From Chloroflexi bacterium bin125 (GTDB lineage: Bacteria; Chloroflexota; Dehalococcoidia; Bin125): a stretch of 64,000 nucleotides of DNA. The notes under the pieces are model-generated. The model had not been told where the DNA came from and did not search any database. It saw only the letters and a program-made list of their open reading frames with translations. A program made the position numbers and the translations under genes. Each line of letters begins with the position of its first letter. Within the stretch, counting starts at the first letter, position 1. Location: NCBI GenBank assembly GCA_002239025.1, contig MPNM01000007.1, positions 1-64,000 of the forward strand, given 5' to 3'. Shown one piece after another: positions 44,769-53,130 of this stretch.

Positions 44769-44771
44769 CCG

Positions 44772-45500
44772 GTGGCCAACGGCAATACACAACCAACGAG
44801 CGAGGGCGGACAGCAGCGGCGCGTGCCGCAGCCGGCTGAGCCATCCGGCGGCTCACGACCACAGCGCGCTCCTCACCTGCGAGCCGAATCGCGACCCGGC
44901 GTCGTGCAGTCCGGAGACGGCGCACGCGCGATGGTCACTCGAGCCCAGCGCCGACGCGCAATGCAGGGCCAGGTCACTCGCCGGCAACTGCTCCGCGTCT
45001 CGTTCTGGGGCTTCTTCACATTCAGTCTGACCGGCGGCCTGGGTGCATTCCTGTCCAACTTCTGGCCGCGCGGAGTGACTGGATTCGGTGGCAGGATTGC
45101 GGTCTCGGCTGCGACCGTGCCCGAGGCCGGCACAGACCCAGCGCCGGTACAGATTGGCAAGTTCTACCTCAGTCACTTGCAGGCCGGACAAGGGACGCAT
45201 GCGGGATTCGGTGAAGAGGGCGAAGAAGGGCTGCTGGCCTTGTGGTGGAAGTGTCCGCACCTGGGCTGCACGATTCCCTGGCGGCCCGGCTTCCCGTTCG
45301 AGGGCGTGACCGGCTGGTTCCGCTGCCCGTGCCACGGCTCAACCTACACTCGCGGCGGAATTCGCGTCTTTGGACCTGCGCCGCGACCGATGGACACCAT
45401 GGAAATCACGGTCAACAGCGATGGCTCGCTGACCGTTGACACCGGCAAAATCACTAAAGGCGGAGCGGACAATCCTCTCCGCACCACCACGTACGGATAG
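44772..45500 (+). CDS. Rieske iron-sulfur protein
   Basis: The 242-residue protein (GTG start) has an unusually long, low-complexity cytoplasmic N-terminus of about 75 residues rich in Pro, Arg and Gly, then a membrane anchor with RRQLLRVSFWGFFTFSLTGG, and the Rieske domain with CPHLGC and CPCHGST that bind the 2Fe-2S cluster. It follows subunit IV by three bases and passes electrons to cytochrome c. Confidence 0.95.
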   Translation: MANGNTQPTSEGGQQRRVPQPAEPSGGSRPQRAPHLRAESRPGVVQSGDGARAMVTRAQRRRAMQGQVTRRQLLRVSFWGFFTFSLTGGLGAFLSNFWPRGVTGFGGRIAVSAATVPEAGTDPAPVQIGKFYLSHLQAGQGTHAGFGEEGEEGLLALWWKCPHLGCTIPWRPGFPFEGVTGWFRCPCHGSTYTRGGIRVFGPAPRPMDTMEITVNSDGSLTVDTGKITKGGADNPLRTTTYG

Positions 45501-45601
45501 ACCGTGTGGCTAAGTCATACGTCTAGACCGCCAGCCAATCGCTTGACCAGAGATCGAGCGGGCGATCAGGCAGGGACCGCACACATGGGGGGCAGAAGCC
45601 G

Positions 45602-46603
45602 ATGAGCGGACAGAACACCGAGAAGCAAATTCTCGCCATGGTGATCCTGTTGGTGTTGGCGGTTGCCTCGCTGGGCGCATACACGTGGTTCGACAACGGA
45701 CGACGCACCGAGGCGCGGTCGGAAATCCTGACCAAAGACGCAGAGCGAGCGGCCTTCACGTTCTCGCGAAACTGCCGTGAGTGCCACGGCAACGACGGAC
45801 GCGGTTCCGAGTCCGACTCATCGCTGGTCGGTCCCGCGCTCAACACGCCGAACAACACCTACGCTTTTCTGACCGACAACCAGGGCCAGTTCGAAGCGCT
45901 GCAAAACACGTACCGCTACACGATTACATGTGGCCGTAACGGCACACCGATGCCGCCGTGGAGCCTCGATCAGGGCGGTTCTCTGGACAGCTTCAAGATC
46001 GACAACCTGGTCACACTGATTACCACCAATGCAGGCAATGCCTGGGAAAAGGCGGTCGAGCACGCGATTCATGAGGACGAAGTCTCAATTGAGAACCTGC
46101 ATGTGGCCCTCGATGCCGCGAAAGCGACGCTGGAGAAGTCTGGCTGGTTTGCCGATGTCGAAGCTGCAGAAGGCGCCGTCGCACGCAGTGAGGCGGCAGA
46201 TAGCGAGTTGATGAGTCTGCGCGCAGCGGTGGCTGCTGCAGAGGAGTCGGGCGAAGGACTGACAGAGGCCGAGGATGCCCTGGCGCTGTTCGAACGTGAC
46301 TATGGAAAACTCGTGATCGCCGCCGTGACGATTCGGACGTCGGATGATGTAGCGAAGGTCAGCGAAGCCCGCGCGACGTACAACGCAGCGTCTAGTGTCC
46401 AACAAGAAGTCGCGATGAACAGAGCCTGGCTCAAGATCGCGAACGAGTACCGGACAGCGGAACAGAACGTGGTCACGGCTGAAGAGCGATTCGCAGCCGG
46501 TCTGCCCGTTCCCACGCCGGCGACCCAGGTGACGACGGATACATGCGGTCAGACATCGGCAGAACTCGCCGATTGGCTGAGTACTCATAGCGGGTCGTCA
46601 TAA
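45602..46603 (+). CDS. Membrane-anchored cytochrome c with a long helical tail
   Basis: The 333-residue protein has a membrane anchor (9-28) and one c-type heme site, CRECH at 58-62, with a possible Met ligand in GTPMPPW near 118. The heme domain ends about residue 145. The remaining 190 residues are helical, Ala/Glu-rich (coiled-coil-like), and end in TDTCGQTSAELADWLSTH, an extra conserved-looking piece. It is the presumed electron acceptor of the Rieske complex. The long tail is unusual for such cytochromes. Confidence 0.88.
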   Translation: MSGQNTEKQILAMVILLVLAVASLGAYTWFDNGRRTEARSEILTKDAERAAFTFSRNCRECHGNDGRGSESDSSLVGPALNTPNNTYAFLTDNQGQFEALQNTYRYTITCGRNGTPMPPWSLDQGGSLDSFKIDNLVTLITTNAGNAWEKAVEHAIHEDEVSIENLHVALDAAKATLEKSGWFADVEAAEGAVARSEAADSELMSLRAAVAAAEESGEGLTEAEDALALFERDYGKLVIAAVTIRTSDDVAKVSEARATYNAASSVQQEVAMNRAWLKIANEYRTAEQNVVTAEERFAAGLPVPTPATQVTTDTCGQTSAELADWLSTHSGSS

Positions 46604-46701
46604 CGAGTCATCGGTGGGTCGAGGTCACTTACGGATTGGCACAGATTGAACGGGTCGTCGTTGGTACGCTGACCTGTATTCCCAGTACAGAGTTGCACTA
46701 T

Positions 46702-46722
46702 CCCCGCTGCCGATGAGCGGGG
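46702..46722 (+). promoter_or_regulatory. Hairpin just before the desulforedoxin-like gene
   Basis: CCCCGCT (46702-46708) pairs perfectly with AGCGGGG (46716-46722) around a 7-base loop, ending three bases before the AGGAG ribosome site of the gene at 46738. A second inverted repeat, CTGTA...TACAG (46674-46690), lies upstream and may be an operator. Function is inferred. Confidence 0.4.
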
Positions 46723-46737
46723 TCAGGAGAGATCACC

Positions 46738-46860
46738 ATGGCAGCAGCACAGACCGGCAAGCGATACTTTTGTCCAAGCTGTGGCGCGGAATTTATCGTG
46801 ACGCGCGGCGGCGAGGCAGAGCTCAAGTGCGGCGACACACCGCTCGAAGAGAAGAAGTAG
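46738..46860 (+). CDS. Desulforedoxin/zinc-ribbon-like miniprotein
   Basis: A 40-residue protein from ATG 46738 with a good ribosome site (AGGAG). It reads GKRYFCPSCGAEF, then a Gly-rich turn and ELKCGDTPLEEKK. The C-x-x-C...C pattern is that of desulforedoxin domains, which use C-x-x-C...C-C to hold iron, but one Cys of the second pair is missing. It may bind Fe or Zn with three Cys and another ligand. A paralogue follows 80 bases later. Confidence 0.7.
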   Translation: MAAAQTGKRYFCPSCGAEFIVTRGGEAELKCGDTPLEEKK

Positions 46861-46941
46861 CTTCGCATTGGCCATCCGTCACACGACGGTGATGGCAGTC
46901 GGCCGGGAACATTCCGCTGAGCGAGTGGAGGAGCAACCAAC

Positions 46942-47085
46942 ATGGCAGTCCAACTAGGCAAGCGATACCGAGACGAAGAGTCGGGCATCGAGGTGCTCTG
47001 CATCAAGCCGGGCGAGTGCGACCTCAAGGTCGACGAGCGTGAGATGGAGCTAATGCAGCCGAAGGTGCTGCCCTCGGCTGACTAG
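46942..47085 (+). CDS. Degenerate desulforedoxin-like paralogue lacking most metal ligands
   Basis: A 47-residue protein from ATG 46942, with GGAGGAG upstream. Its frame MAVQLGKRYRDEESGIEVLC and end LMQPKVLPSAD match a common family of desulforedoxin-like miniproteins, but the first C-x-x-C is replaced by DEES and the second Cys pair is also lost; only two isolated Cys remain. The good ribosome site suggests it is still translated. Function without metal is unknown. Confidence 0.6.
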   Translation: MAVQLGKRYRDEESGIEVLCIKPGECDLKVDEREMELMQPKVLPSAD

Positions 47086-47158
47086 ATTCTGAGCTCTGCC
47101 AGGCTTGAGGCGTGTGACCAGGTTTGACCAGGTGTCACCGCCCGATTGACATGATCTG

Positions 47159-47626
47159 ATGCCCAGCGTCCGAGAACAACTGCGGTCGGATTTGCATGAC
47201 GCGATGCGTGCGAAAGACGCACGCCGTCGCAGCACGATCCGGATGCTGGAAGCTGCAATCAAGAACGCCGAAATCGAGAAGCGCGGCGCCGAACTGGCCG
47301 ATGCGGACATCCTCGCGATTCTGCAGCGACAGGTGAAGCAGCGTCGCGAGTCGATTGAGCAGTATGTCAGCGGCAACCGGGAAGATCTCGCTGAGATTGA
47401 GCGGGTAGAGATCGGGATCATTGAGCAGTATCTGCCCCGCCAACTTGGCCGGGACGAAGTGGAAGCCCGGGCGAGGGCCGTGATTGAGCAGGTCGGCGCA
47501 TCCGGTCCCGGCGACCGGGGCAAGGTGATGGGGATGTTGATGAAGGAACTGCGCGGGGAAGCGGATGGTTCGCTGGTCAATGCGGTGGTCGGAGAGTTGC
47601 TGGCCGAGGCGGCCGAATCCGAGTAG
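47159..47626 (+). CDS. yqeY: GatB/YqeY domain protein
   Basis: The 155-residue protein is a full YqeY: LRSDLHDAMRAKDARRRSTIRML, ILQRQVKQRRESIEQY, EIGIIEQYLPRQL and the C-terminal GKVMGMLMKELRGEADGSLV. The domain is shared with the tail of GatB and binds tRNA-like substrates; its role as a free protein is poorly known. It precedes pgpH, a common neighbourhood. Confidence 0.93.
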   Translation: MPSVREQLRSDLHDAMRAKDARRRSTIRMLEAAIKNAEIEKRGAELADADILAILQRQVKQRRESIEQYVSGNREDLAEIERVEIGIIEQYLPRQLGRDEVEARARAVIEQVGASGPGDRGKVMGMLMKELRGEADGSLVNAVVGELLAEAAESE

Positions 47627-47765
47627 CCCGCTGGGCGCAGCCCTGCCGGAGCTAGAACACCAGACCTTCTACGTGACGTAACGAGGACTGTATCCTTGGT
47701 TTCGAGGCATGCGTAGGGAAGGTCCTTGCGCTGAATGTCCGTGACCGTGGTCCAATGATCCTGTC

Positions 47766-49985
47766 ATGAGCCAACACAACTACTTCACACGATTGCGTGT
47801 CGGCGTGTTTGGAGTGGCGTTGGCTGTCGGCATCGTTCTGGCGCTCACCCCGTATCGGCCGACCGAGCAGTTTCCGGCGTTGGGCACTGTCGCCGATCGA
47901 GATTTCGTCGCTTCGCATGAGGCGATGTTCATCAGTTCATCGCTGACCGCCGAGGCGCAGGAAGCCGCCCGATCGGAGGTGGCAACCCAGTATGAGTTCA
48001 ATCCCGACGTGCGTCCCGCGCAACTGGAGGCGCTGCGTCTATATCTCCAGGCTGTGACGCTTGAACGCGCTGCGCGAAGCGCGCCCGTCGCTCCCGAGTC
48101 GGCTACGAGCGGGGATTCCGAAGCAGCCGGTGGTGCAGACGAGGCTGAGTCCGAGGCAGAGACTGCGGCCGAGCCTGCAAATGGGCCCGCCGCCGTCAGT
48201 GTTCCCGGATCACGGTTAGCCGAGCGGGACGAAGCATTCCTGATCGCAGTTTCCGACCCGCTCTATGGCAGCATTCAGCGGCAAGCGCCGATCATTCTGG
48301 AAGCGTTACTGCAAGAACGCCTCTACGAAGACGACCTCGACCCAGTCCGGCTGACACTGCACGATCGGGTCGACCCCACTTTCTCATTGACCGAGACGAC
48401 TCTGATCTCTTCGTTGGTAGGCGCCTATCTCCGTTCGACCATGATTGAATCGCCGATGTTGACCCAACAGGCGCAGGATCGTGCGGCGCGTTCCGTGGCG
48501 GGCGTGCCGCGAACAGTCGCTGAGGGTGAGTTAGTCATCGCGCGTGGTCAGCTCGTCAATGACGACGCGGCGGAAGCATTCGCCAATATGACGCCGCGCT
48601 CTGCCGGCATTGAGGTTGAGTCGCTCGGCGCGATCGTGATTCTCGGCATCGGCGCGTCCGTGGTGTTCGCCCTGTATCTGAGGATCTGGCAGCCCGCCGA
48701 GGCGGCCAGCGACCGGCGGATTCTGCTGCTCGCTGTGTTGATCCTGTTCTCGGTCCTGGCGGCGAGGCTGTGGTTTGAGTTTGCCTTGCCTGGAGGAGTC
48801 GATGAGTCACTCGATCTGATGCTGCCCCTGGCTGCCGGACCGGTATTGGTCGCTGCACTGTTGAGCACGGGATTGGGCGTCACGACCGGCGTGTTGATCG
48901 CAGTCCTGGCCGGAATGGCGGCGATCGTGCTGCCCGACTACGGTCTGGCCCCCTCCGGCGCATTGGCGCTGCGCCCGCTGGCGTTCTTCCTGGCGAGTTC
49001 GCTCGGCGGCGTCTTCGCCGCGACGCGAGCCCAGGCGCTGGCTCAATATGGATTGGCCGGAATCGCGGCCGGATTGGCGGGCTTCCTGGCCGGCGCGGCG
49101 ATCTGGCTGCTCGATCCGCAGCGCGTCACTGATCAGCTCGGCTGGCTGGCACTGGCGGCGCTGGTCACGGCGGCGTTGGTCTCAGTGATCACGATCGGCG
49201 CGTTCTCACTGCTCGGTGCGCTGTTCGGGATCACTACGCCGATGCGACTGCTCGAGTTGGCCCAGCTTCAACGTCCGCTGTTGCGCCGCCTGCAGGAGGA
49301 GGCTCCAGGCACATTCCACCATTCGCTGTTGGTGGCGACCCTGTCCGAGCGTGCCGCGGCGCAGATCGGAGCCGACCCGTTGCTCGTCCGCGTCGGCGCG
49401 TACTACCACGACATTGGCAAGCTCAATCGTCCGGCGATGTTCATCGAGAACCAGGAAGGTCCGAACCCGCACGACGAACTCAAGCCCAGCGAGAGCGCAC
49501 GCCTGATCATGGATCACGTCACGGGCGGGGATGAACTGGCGCGCCGGGATCGATTGCCGCCACGGATCCGCGACTTCATCCTCGAGCATCACGGCTCGCG
49601 TCGCGTGGCGTTCTTCTATCGCAAGGCGGCGATGTCCGATCCGCGAGTGGATGTTCGCGACTACATCTATCCAGGTCCGCCGCCGCAGTCGCGCGAGACG
49701 GCGATTGTCATGCTGGCCGACAGTTGCGAAGCGGTCGTGCGGGCCAGCGGCGAACGAAACGCCGATCGAATCGGGTTGTTGGTCGATGGCGTGTTCGACG
49801 AACGTTTGCGGGAGCGACAGCTCGATCACTGCGACCTCACGCTGAGCGAGTTGCGTCTGATTTCGGCCAGCTTCAAACACACGCTGGTTGGCGTGCATCA
49901 TCAGCGAATCGAGTATCCGCCAGCCGCTGAAGCCGAGTTGCGAACCACGCCCAGGGAAGAATCGTCGACGAACCCAGCGCTCTAG
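47766..49985 (+). CDS. pgpH: 7TM-HD phosphodiesterase, PgpH/YqfF family
   Basis: The 739-residue membrane protein has one N-terminal helix, a large extracytoplasmic 7TMR-HDED domain (about 40-290) with an Ala/Glu-rich insert near 115-150, seven membrane helices (about 295-490) and a cytoplasmic HD domain with FHHSLLVATLSERAA, YYHDIGK and DHVTGG. PgpH proteins degrade the second messenger c-di-AMP; the HD pair is intact. Regulation would be through the outer domain. Confidence 0.93.
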   Translation: MSQHNYFTRLRVGVFGVALAVGIVLALTPYRPTEQFPALGTVADRDFVASHEAMFISSSLTAEAQEAARSEVATQYEFNPDVRPAQLEALRLYLQAVTLERAARSAPVAPESATSGDSEAAGGADEAESEAETAAEPANGPAAVSVPGSRLAERDEAFLIAVSDPLYGSIQRQAPIILEALLQERLYEDDLDPVRLTLHDRVDPTFSLTETTLISSLVGAYLRSTMIESPMLTQQAQDRAARSVAGVPRTVAEGELVIARGQLVNDDAAEAFANMTPRSAGIEVESLGAIVILGIGASVVFALYLRIWQPAEAASDRRILLLAVLILFSVLAARLWFEFALPGGVDESLDLMLPLAAGPVLVAALLSTGLGVTTGVLIAVLAGMAAIVLPDYGLAPSGALALRPLAFFLASSLGGVFAATRAQALAQYGLAGIAAGLAGFLAGAAIWLLDPQRVTDQLGWLALAALVTAALVSVITIGAFSLLGALFGITTPMRLLELAQLQRPLLRRLQEEAPGTFHHSLLVATLSERAAAQIGADPLLVRVGAYYHDIGKLNRPAMFIENQEGPNPHDELKPSESARLIMDHVTGGDELARRDRLPPRIRDFILEHHGSRRVAFFYRKAAMSDPRVDVRDYIYPGPPPQSRETAIVMLADSCEAVVRASGERNADRIGLLVDGVFDERLRERQLDHCDLTLSELRLISASFKHTLVGVHHQRIEYPPAAEAELRTTPREESSTNPAL

Positions 49986-50053
49986 CAAGGCTGTCGTGGG
50001 GCTCTGGGTCAGCGGCAACTGGCCATAACGAGTACGACAGATAGCATCGCATC

Positions 50054-50716
50054 ATGCGATTCGCCGTGCTCGTCTTTCCCGGCACCTGGAGCGATTGGGA
50101 CTGCGTCTACGCGCTGGAAGACCAGGGTCAGACGGCCGAGCGAGTCTGGCATCGTGAGGCTGACCTCGACGGGTTCGATGGTGTCATTCTGCCCGGTGGC
50201 TTTTCCTACGGCGACCACCTGCGTTGCGGCGCAATCGCGCGATTCTCGCCGGTGATGTCGGCGCTCGAGCGCTTCGCTGCGACGGGTAAGCCAGTCTTCG
50301 GCTCGTGCAATGGTTTCCAGATCCTCTGCGAGGCTGGACTCCTACCTGGCGTGCTGCTGCGCAACGAGACGTTGCAGTTTCGCTGCCAGCCACAGGAACT
50401 GACTGTTGAACGCGCCGACACCGGCTTCACCAACGTGTGCGACGACGGACAGGTCGTGCAACTGCCCATCTCACATGGCGAGGGTCAGTACTTCGCCGAG
50501 CCGTCGGTGCTGGACGAACTGGAAGATGCAGGTCGCGTCCTGTTCCGATACCGCGGTCAGAATCCCAACGGTTCGTTGCGGGACATCGCCGGGATCATGA
50601 ATCCCATGGGCAACGTGTTGGGTATGATGCCGCACCCGGAGCGCGCCTCAGACGAACTGCTCGGCGGGACCGACGGCAACTACATCTGGCGATCAATCAT
50701 CGAGCACTGGGGCTGA
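50054..50716 (+). CDS. purQ: FGAM synthase glutaminase subunit
   Basis: The 220-residue class I glutamine amidotransferase has FPGTWSDWDCVYAL, the nucleophile elbow GSCNGFQIL and PHPE near the end. It feeds ammonia to PurL in formylglycinamidine ribonucleotide synthesis. purL follows after one base. The small PurS subunit that usually links them is not next to these genes. Confidence 0.95.
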   Translation: MRFAVLVFPGTWSDWDCVYALEDQGQTAERVWHREADLDGFDGVILPGGFSYGDHLRCGAIARFSPVMSALERFAATGKPVFGSCNGFQILCEAGLLPGVLLRNETLQFRCQPQELTVERADTGFTNVCDDGQVVQLPISHGEGQYFAEPSVLDELEDAGRVLFRYRGQNPNGSLRDIAGIMNPMGNVLGMMPHPERASDELLGGTDGNYIWRSIIEHWG

Positions 50717-50717
50717 C

Positions 50718-52967
50718 ATGACCCGCTATCCACCGCCCGCAGATGCTCCGCCGGCCAATATCGACGACGAAGTGCTGGCGCAGATCGCGCTCAGCCAGGA
50801 CGAGTATGAGTTAGCCAGTGAGAGGCTGGGCCGAGCGCCGTCAGATGTCGAACTGGGCATGATCGGCGCGCTCTGGAGCGAGCACTGCGGCTACAAGCAC
50901 TCGCGGCCGCTGTTTCACCACTTCCCGACCGAGGACGAACGCATCCTCACCACCCTCGGCGAAGAGAATGCCGGAGCGATCTCAATCGGCGGCGGTTGGG
51001 TCGCGGTGATGAAGATTGAGTCGCACAATCATCCCTCGGCGATTGAGCCGTATGAGGGTGCGGCGACCGGCGTCGGCGGGATCGTGCGCGACATCTTCGC
51101 GATGGGCGCCCAACCGATCGCGCTACTTGATTCGCTGCGCTTCGGACCACTCGAGGATCGGCGCAACCGACGCCTCTGTACCGGCGTCGTCGCCGGCATC
51201 GGCGGATATGGCAACTGCCTCGGCATTCCGACCGTTGGCGGCGAGCTGCTGATCGGCGAGTCCTACAGCGGCAATCCGCTGGTCAACGCGATGTGCCTCG
51301 GGATTGCGCCGCAAGGCTCGTTGATCTCTGCGACCGCTGGTCCGCCGGGCACGCTGCTGATGATTGTCGGCGCCGACACCGGGCGCGACGGACTGCACGG
51401 CGCGACCTTTGCCTCGGTTGAACTGGATGAGGCATCGGCCGAGCGGCGGCCTGCTGTGCAGGTCGGCAATCCGTTCCTGGAGAAATCCTTGATGGACGCC
51501 TGTGTCGGACTGGTCCGAGACCATCGCGACTGGCTTGAAGGCCTACAAGATTGCGGCGCAGCAGGTATCACGTCGTCGACAGTGGAAATGGCCGAACGCG
51601 CTGGGTCGGGGCTCAGGATTCAGACGCAGAATGTGCCCCGTCGCGAGTCGGGCATGACTCCTTATGAAGTGATGCTCTCAGAGTCGCAGGAGCGGATGAT
51701 CGCCGCGGTTAAGCCCGAACACGTTGGCGACGTAGAAGCCTGGTTCGAGCACTGGGACCTTCATGCAGAAGTGATCGGCGAGGTGACCGACGATGGCATT
51801 GCCAGAGTCTTCGACGGCGAGGACGAAGTCGCCGCGGCGCCGGTCTCGGTGATGACCAATCCGCCCGCGTACACGCCTTACGCAGAGCGAGACTCCGACG
51901 CAGCCGCGCGCGCTGCCGGGGATCCGTCTGAGTTGGACGACCTGAAACCCACCGAGGCGAACGAGGCACTATTGCAATTGCTTGCTTCGCCGAACATCGC
52001 ATCGAAGCGCTGGGTCTATCGACAGTACGACCACATGGTGGGCACGAATACGGTCGTGACGCCAGGCTCAGATGCCGCCGTGCTGCGCGTGCGAGGTCTC
52101 AAGCAGGGCCTCGCGGTTTGCACCGACGGTCCCGGACGTGCCGTCGAGCTCGACCCGTACGTCGGCGCGGCCCGAGCAGTGGCCGAGGCGGCCCGCAACG
52201 TCGCTTGCAGCGGAGCCCGCCCGGTCGCGGTCACCGACTGCCTCAACTTTGCCAATCCCGAGCGAGCGCCCATCTACTTCCAGCTCAGCGAATCGATCCG
52301 CGGCATGGCCGATGCCTGCCGAGCCTTCAACACACCCGTCGTCTCCGGCAACGCCAGCCTCTACAACGAGTCCGAAGACGGCCCCGTGACGCCAACGCCC
52401 GTCGTCGGAATGCTCGGCATCATCTCGGATGTTAGGCAGGCCGTGCGCATGGCCTTCCGGGACGAGGGAGACGAAGTCTGGCTACTCGGAGCAGGTTTGA
52501 ATCAGGAGGCCGCGAGCCTCGGTGGCAGCGAATATCTCGCTGTGCGTCACGGAAAATCGGCGGGTCCTGTTGCAATCGATCTCAAGGCCGAGACTGCGCT
52601 GATCGAGGTCCTGGTTGAGGCGTCTGAGGCGGGCCTGCTCAAGTCGGCTCACGACTGCTCCGACGGCGGCCTGGCGGTGGCGCTAGCAGAGTCGGCGATT
52701 GCTGGAGAAGTCGGAGTTTCGATTGATCGACCCGTTTCCGGAAGGCTCAACGCTGCTCTCTTCGGTGAGGCCGGAGGACGAGCGGTCGTCAGTCTCGACC
52801 CGAGCCAGGCGGAGCGTCTGGCAGAGCTGGCCTCAAAGAATGGCCTGCCGGCAACTCGAATCGGAACAGTCGCCTCTGATCGATTGAGCATCGCCGCGAT
52901 TGAATTGCCGTTGACCGAAGCGGCCGAGACATGGACCTCTGCGCTGCCGTCGTTGTTGGACGGTTAG
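50718..52967 (+). CDS. purL: FGAM synthase large subunit (short PurL)
   Basis: The 749-residue ATP-dependent subunit has the short type that works with PurQ and PurS. SEHCGYKHSRP, ESHNHPSAIEPYEGAATGVGG and the second-half HDCSDGGLAVALAES are clear. It converts FGAR to FGAM. It ends just before a family B repeat that separates it from the convergent CoA transferase gene. Confidence 0.96.
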   Translation: MTRYPPPADAPPANIDDEVLAQIALSQDEYELASERLGRAPSDVELGMIGALWSEHCGYKHSRPLFHHFPTEDERILTTLGEENAGAISIGGGWVAVMKIESHNHPSAIEPYEGAATGVGGIVRDIFAMGAQPIALLDSLRFGPLEDRRNRRLCTGVVAGIGGYGNCLGIPTVGGELLIGESYSGNPLVNAMCLGIAPQGSLISATAGPPGTLLMIVGADTGRDGLHGATFASVELDEASAERRPAVQVGNPFLEKSLMDACVGLVRDHRDWLEGLQDCGAAGITSSTVEMAERAGSGLRIQTQNVPRRESGMTPYEVMLSESQERMIAAVKPEHVGDVEAWFEHWDLHAEVIGEVTDDGIARVFDGEDEVAAAPVSVMTNPPAYTPYAERDSDAAARAAGDPSELDDLKPTEANEALLQLLASPNIASKRWVYRQYDHMVGTNTVVTPGSDAAVLRVRGLKQGLAVCTDGPGRAVELDPYVGAARAVAEAARNVACSGARPVAVTDCLNFANPERAPIYFQLSESIRGMADACRAFNTPVVSGNASLYNESEDGPVTPTPVVGMLGIISDVRQAVRMAFRDEGDEVWLLGAGLNQEAASLGGSEYLAVRHGKSAGPVAIDLKAETALIEVLVEASEAGLLKSAHDCSDGGLAVALAESAIAGEVGVSIDRPVSGRLNAALFGEAGGRAVVSLDPSQAERLAELASKNGLPATRIGTVASDRLSIAAIELPLTEAAETWTSALPSLLDG

Positions 52968-52998
52968 CGCATCCCTAAGTCCCAGTTGGCTGCAAGAT

Positions 52999-53102
52999 CC
53001 CAGTCCCCGCTTCACGCGGGGACCTGCTCGGGCGGCACGGGCATGTCGTAGGTAGCGGCGTCAGGGGAAGGAGCGGGTCCCCGCGTAAAGCGGGGACTGG
53101 GA
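52999..53102. repeat. MITE-like inverted repeat, family B, copy 2
   Basis: CCAGTCCCCGCTTCACGCGG at the left and CCCCGCGTAAAGCGGGGACT at the right are inverted copies around about 45 bases, with the same ends and size as 19744-19850. It sits between the convergent purL and CoA transferase genes and could act as a two-way terminator. Confidence 0.8.
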
Positions 53103-53130
53103 CGCTTCTGGCACCCTCTCCAATCGAGTC

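Noticed and set aside
49986-50053. purS expected before purQ
   Set aside because: Only 68 bases separate pgpH and purQ, with no open frame of about 80 codons. purS must be elsewhere.
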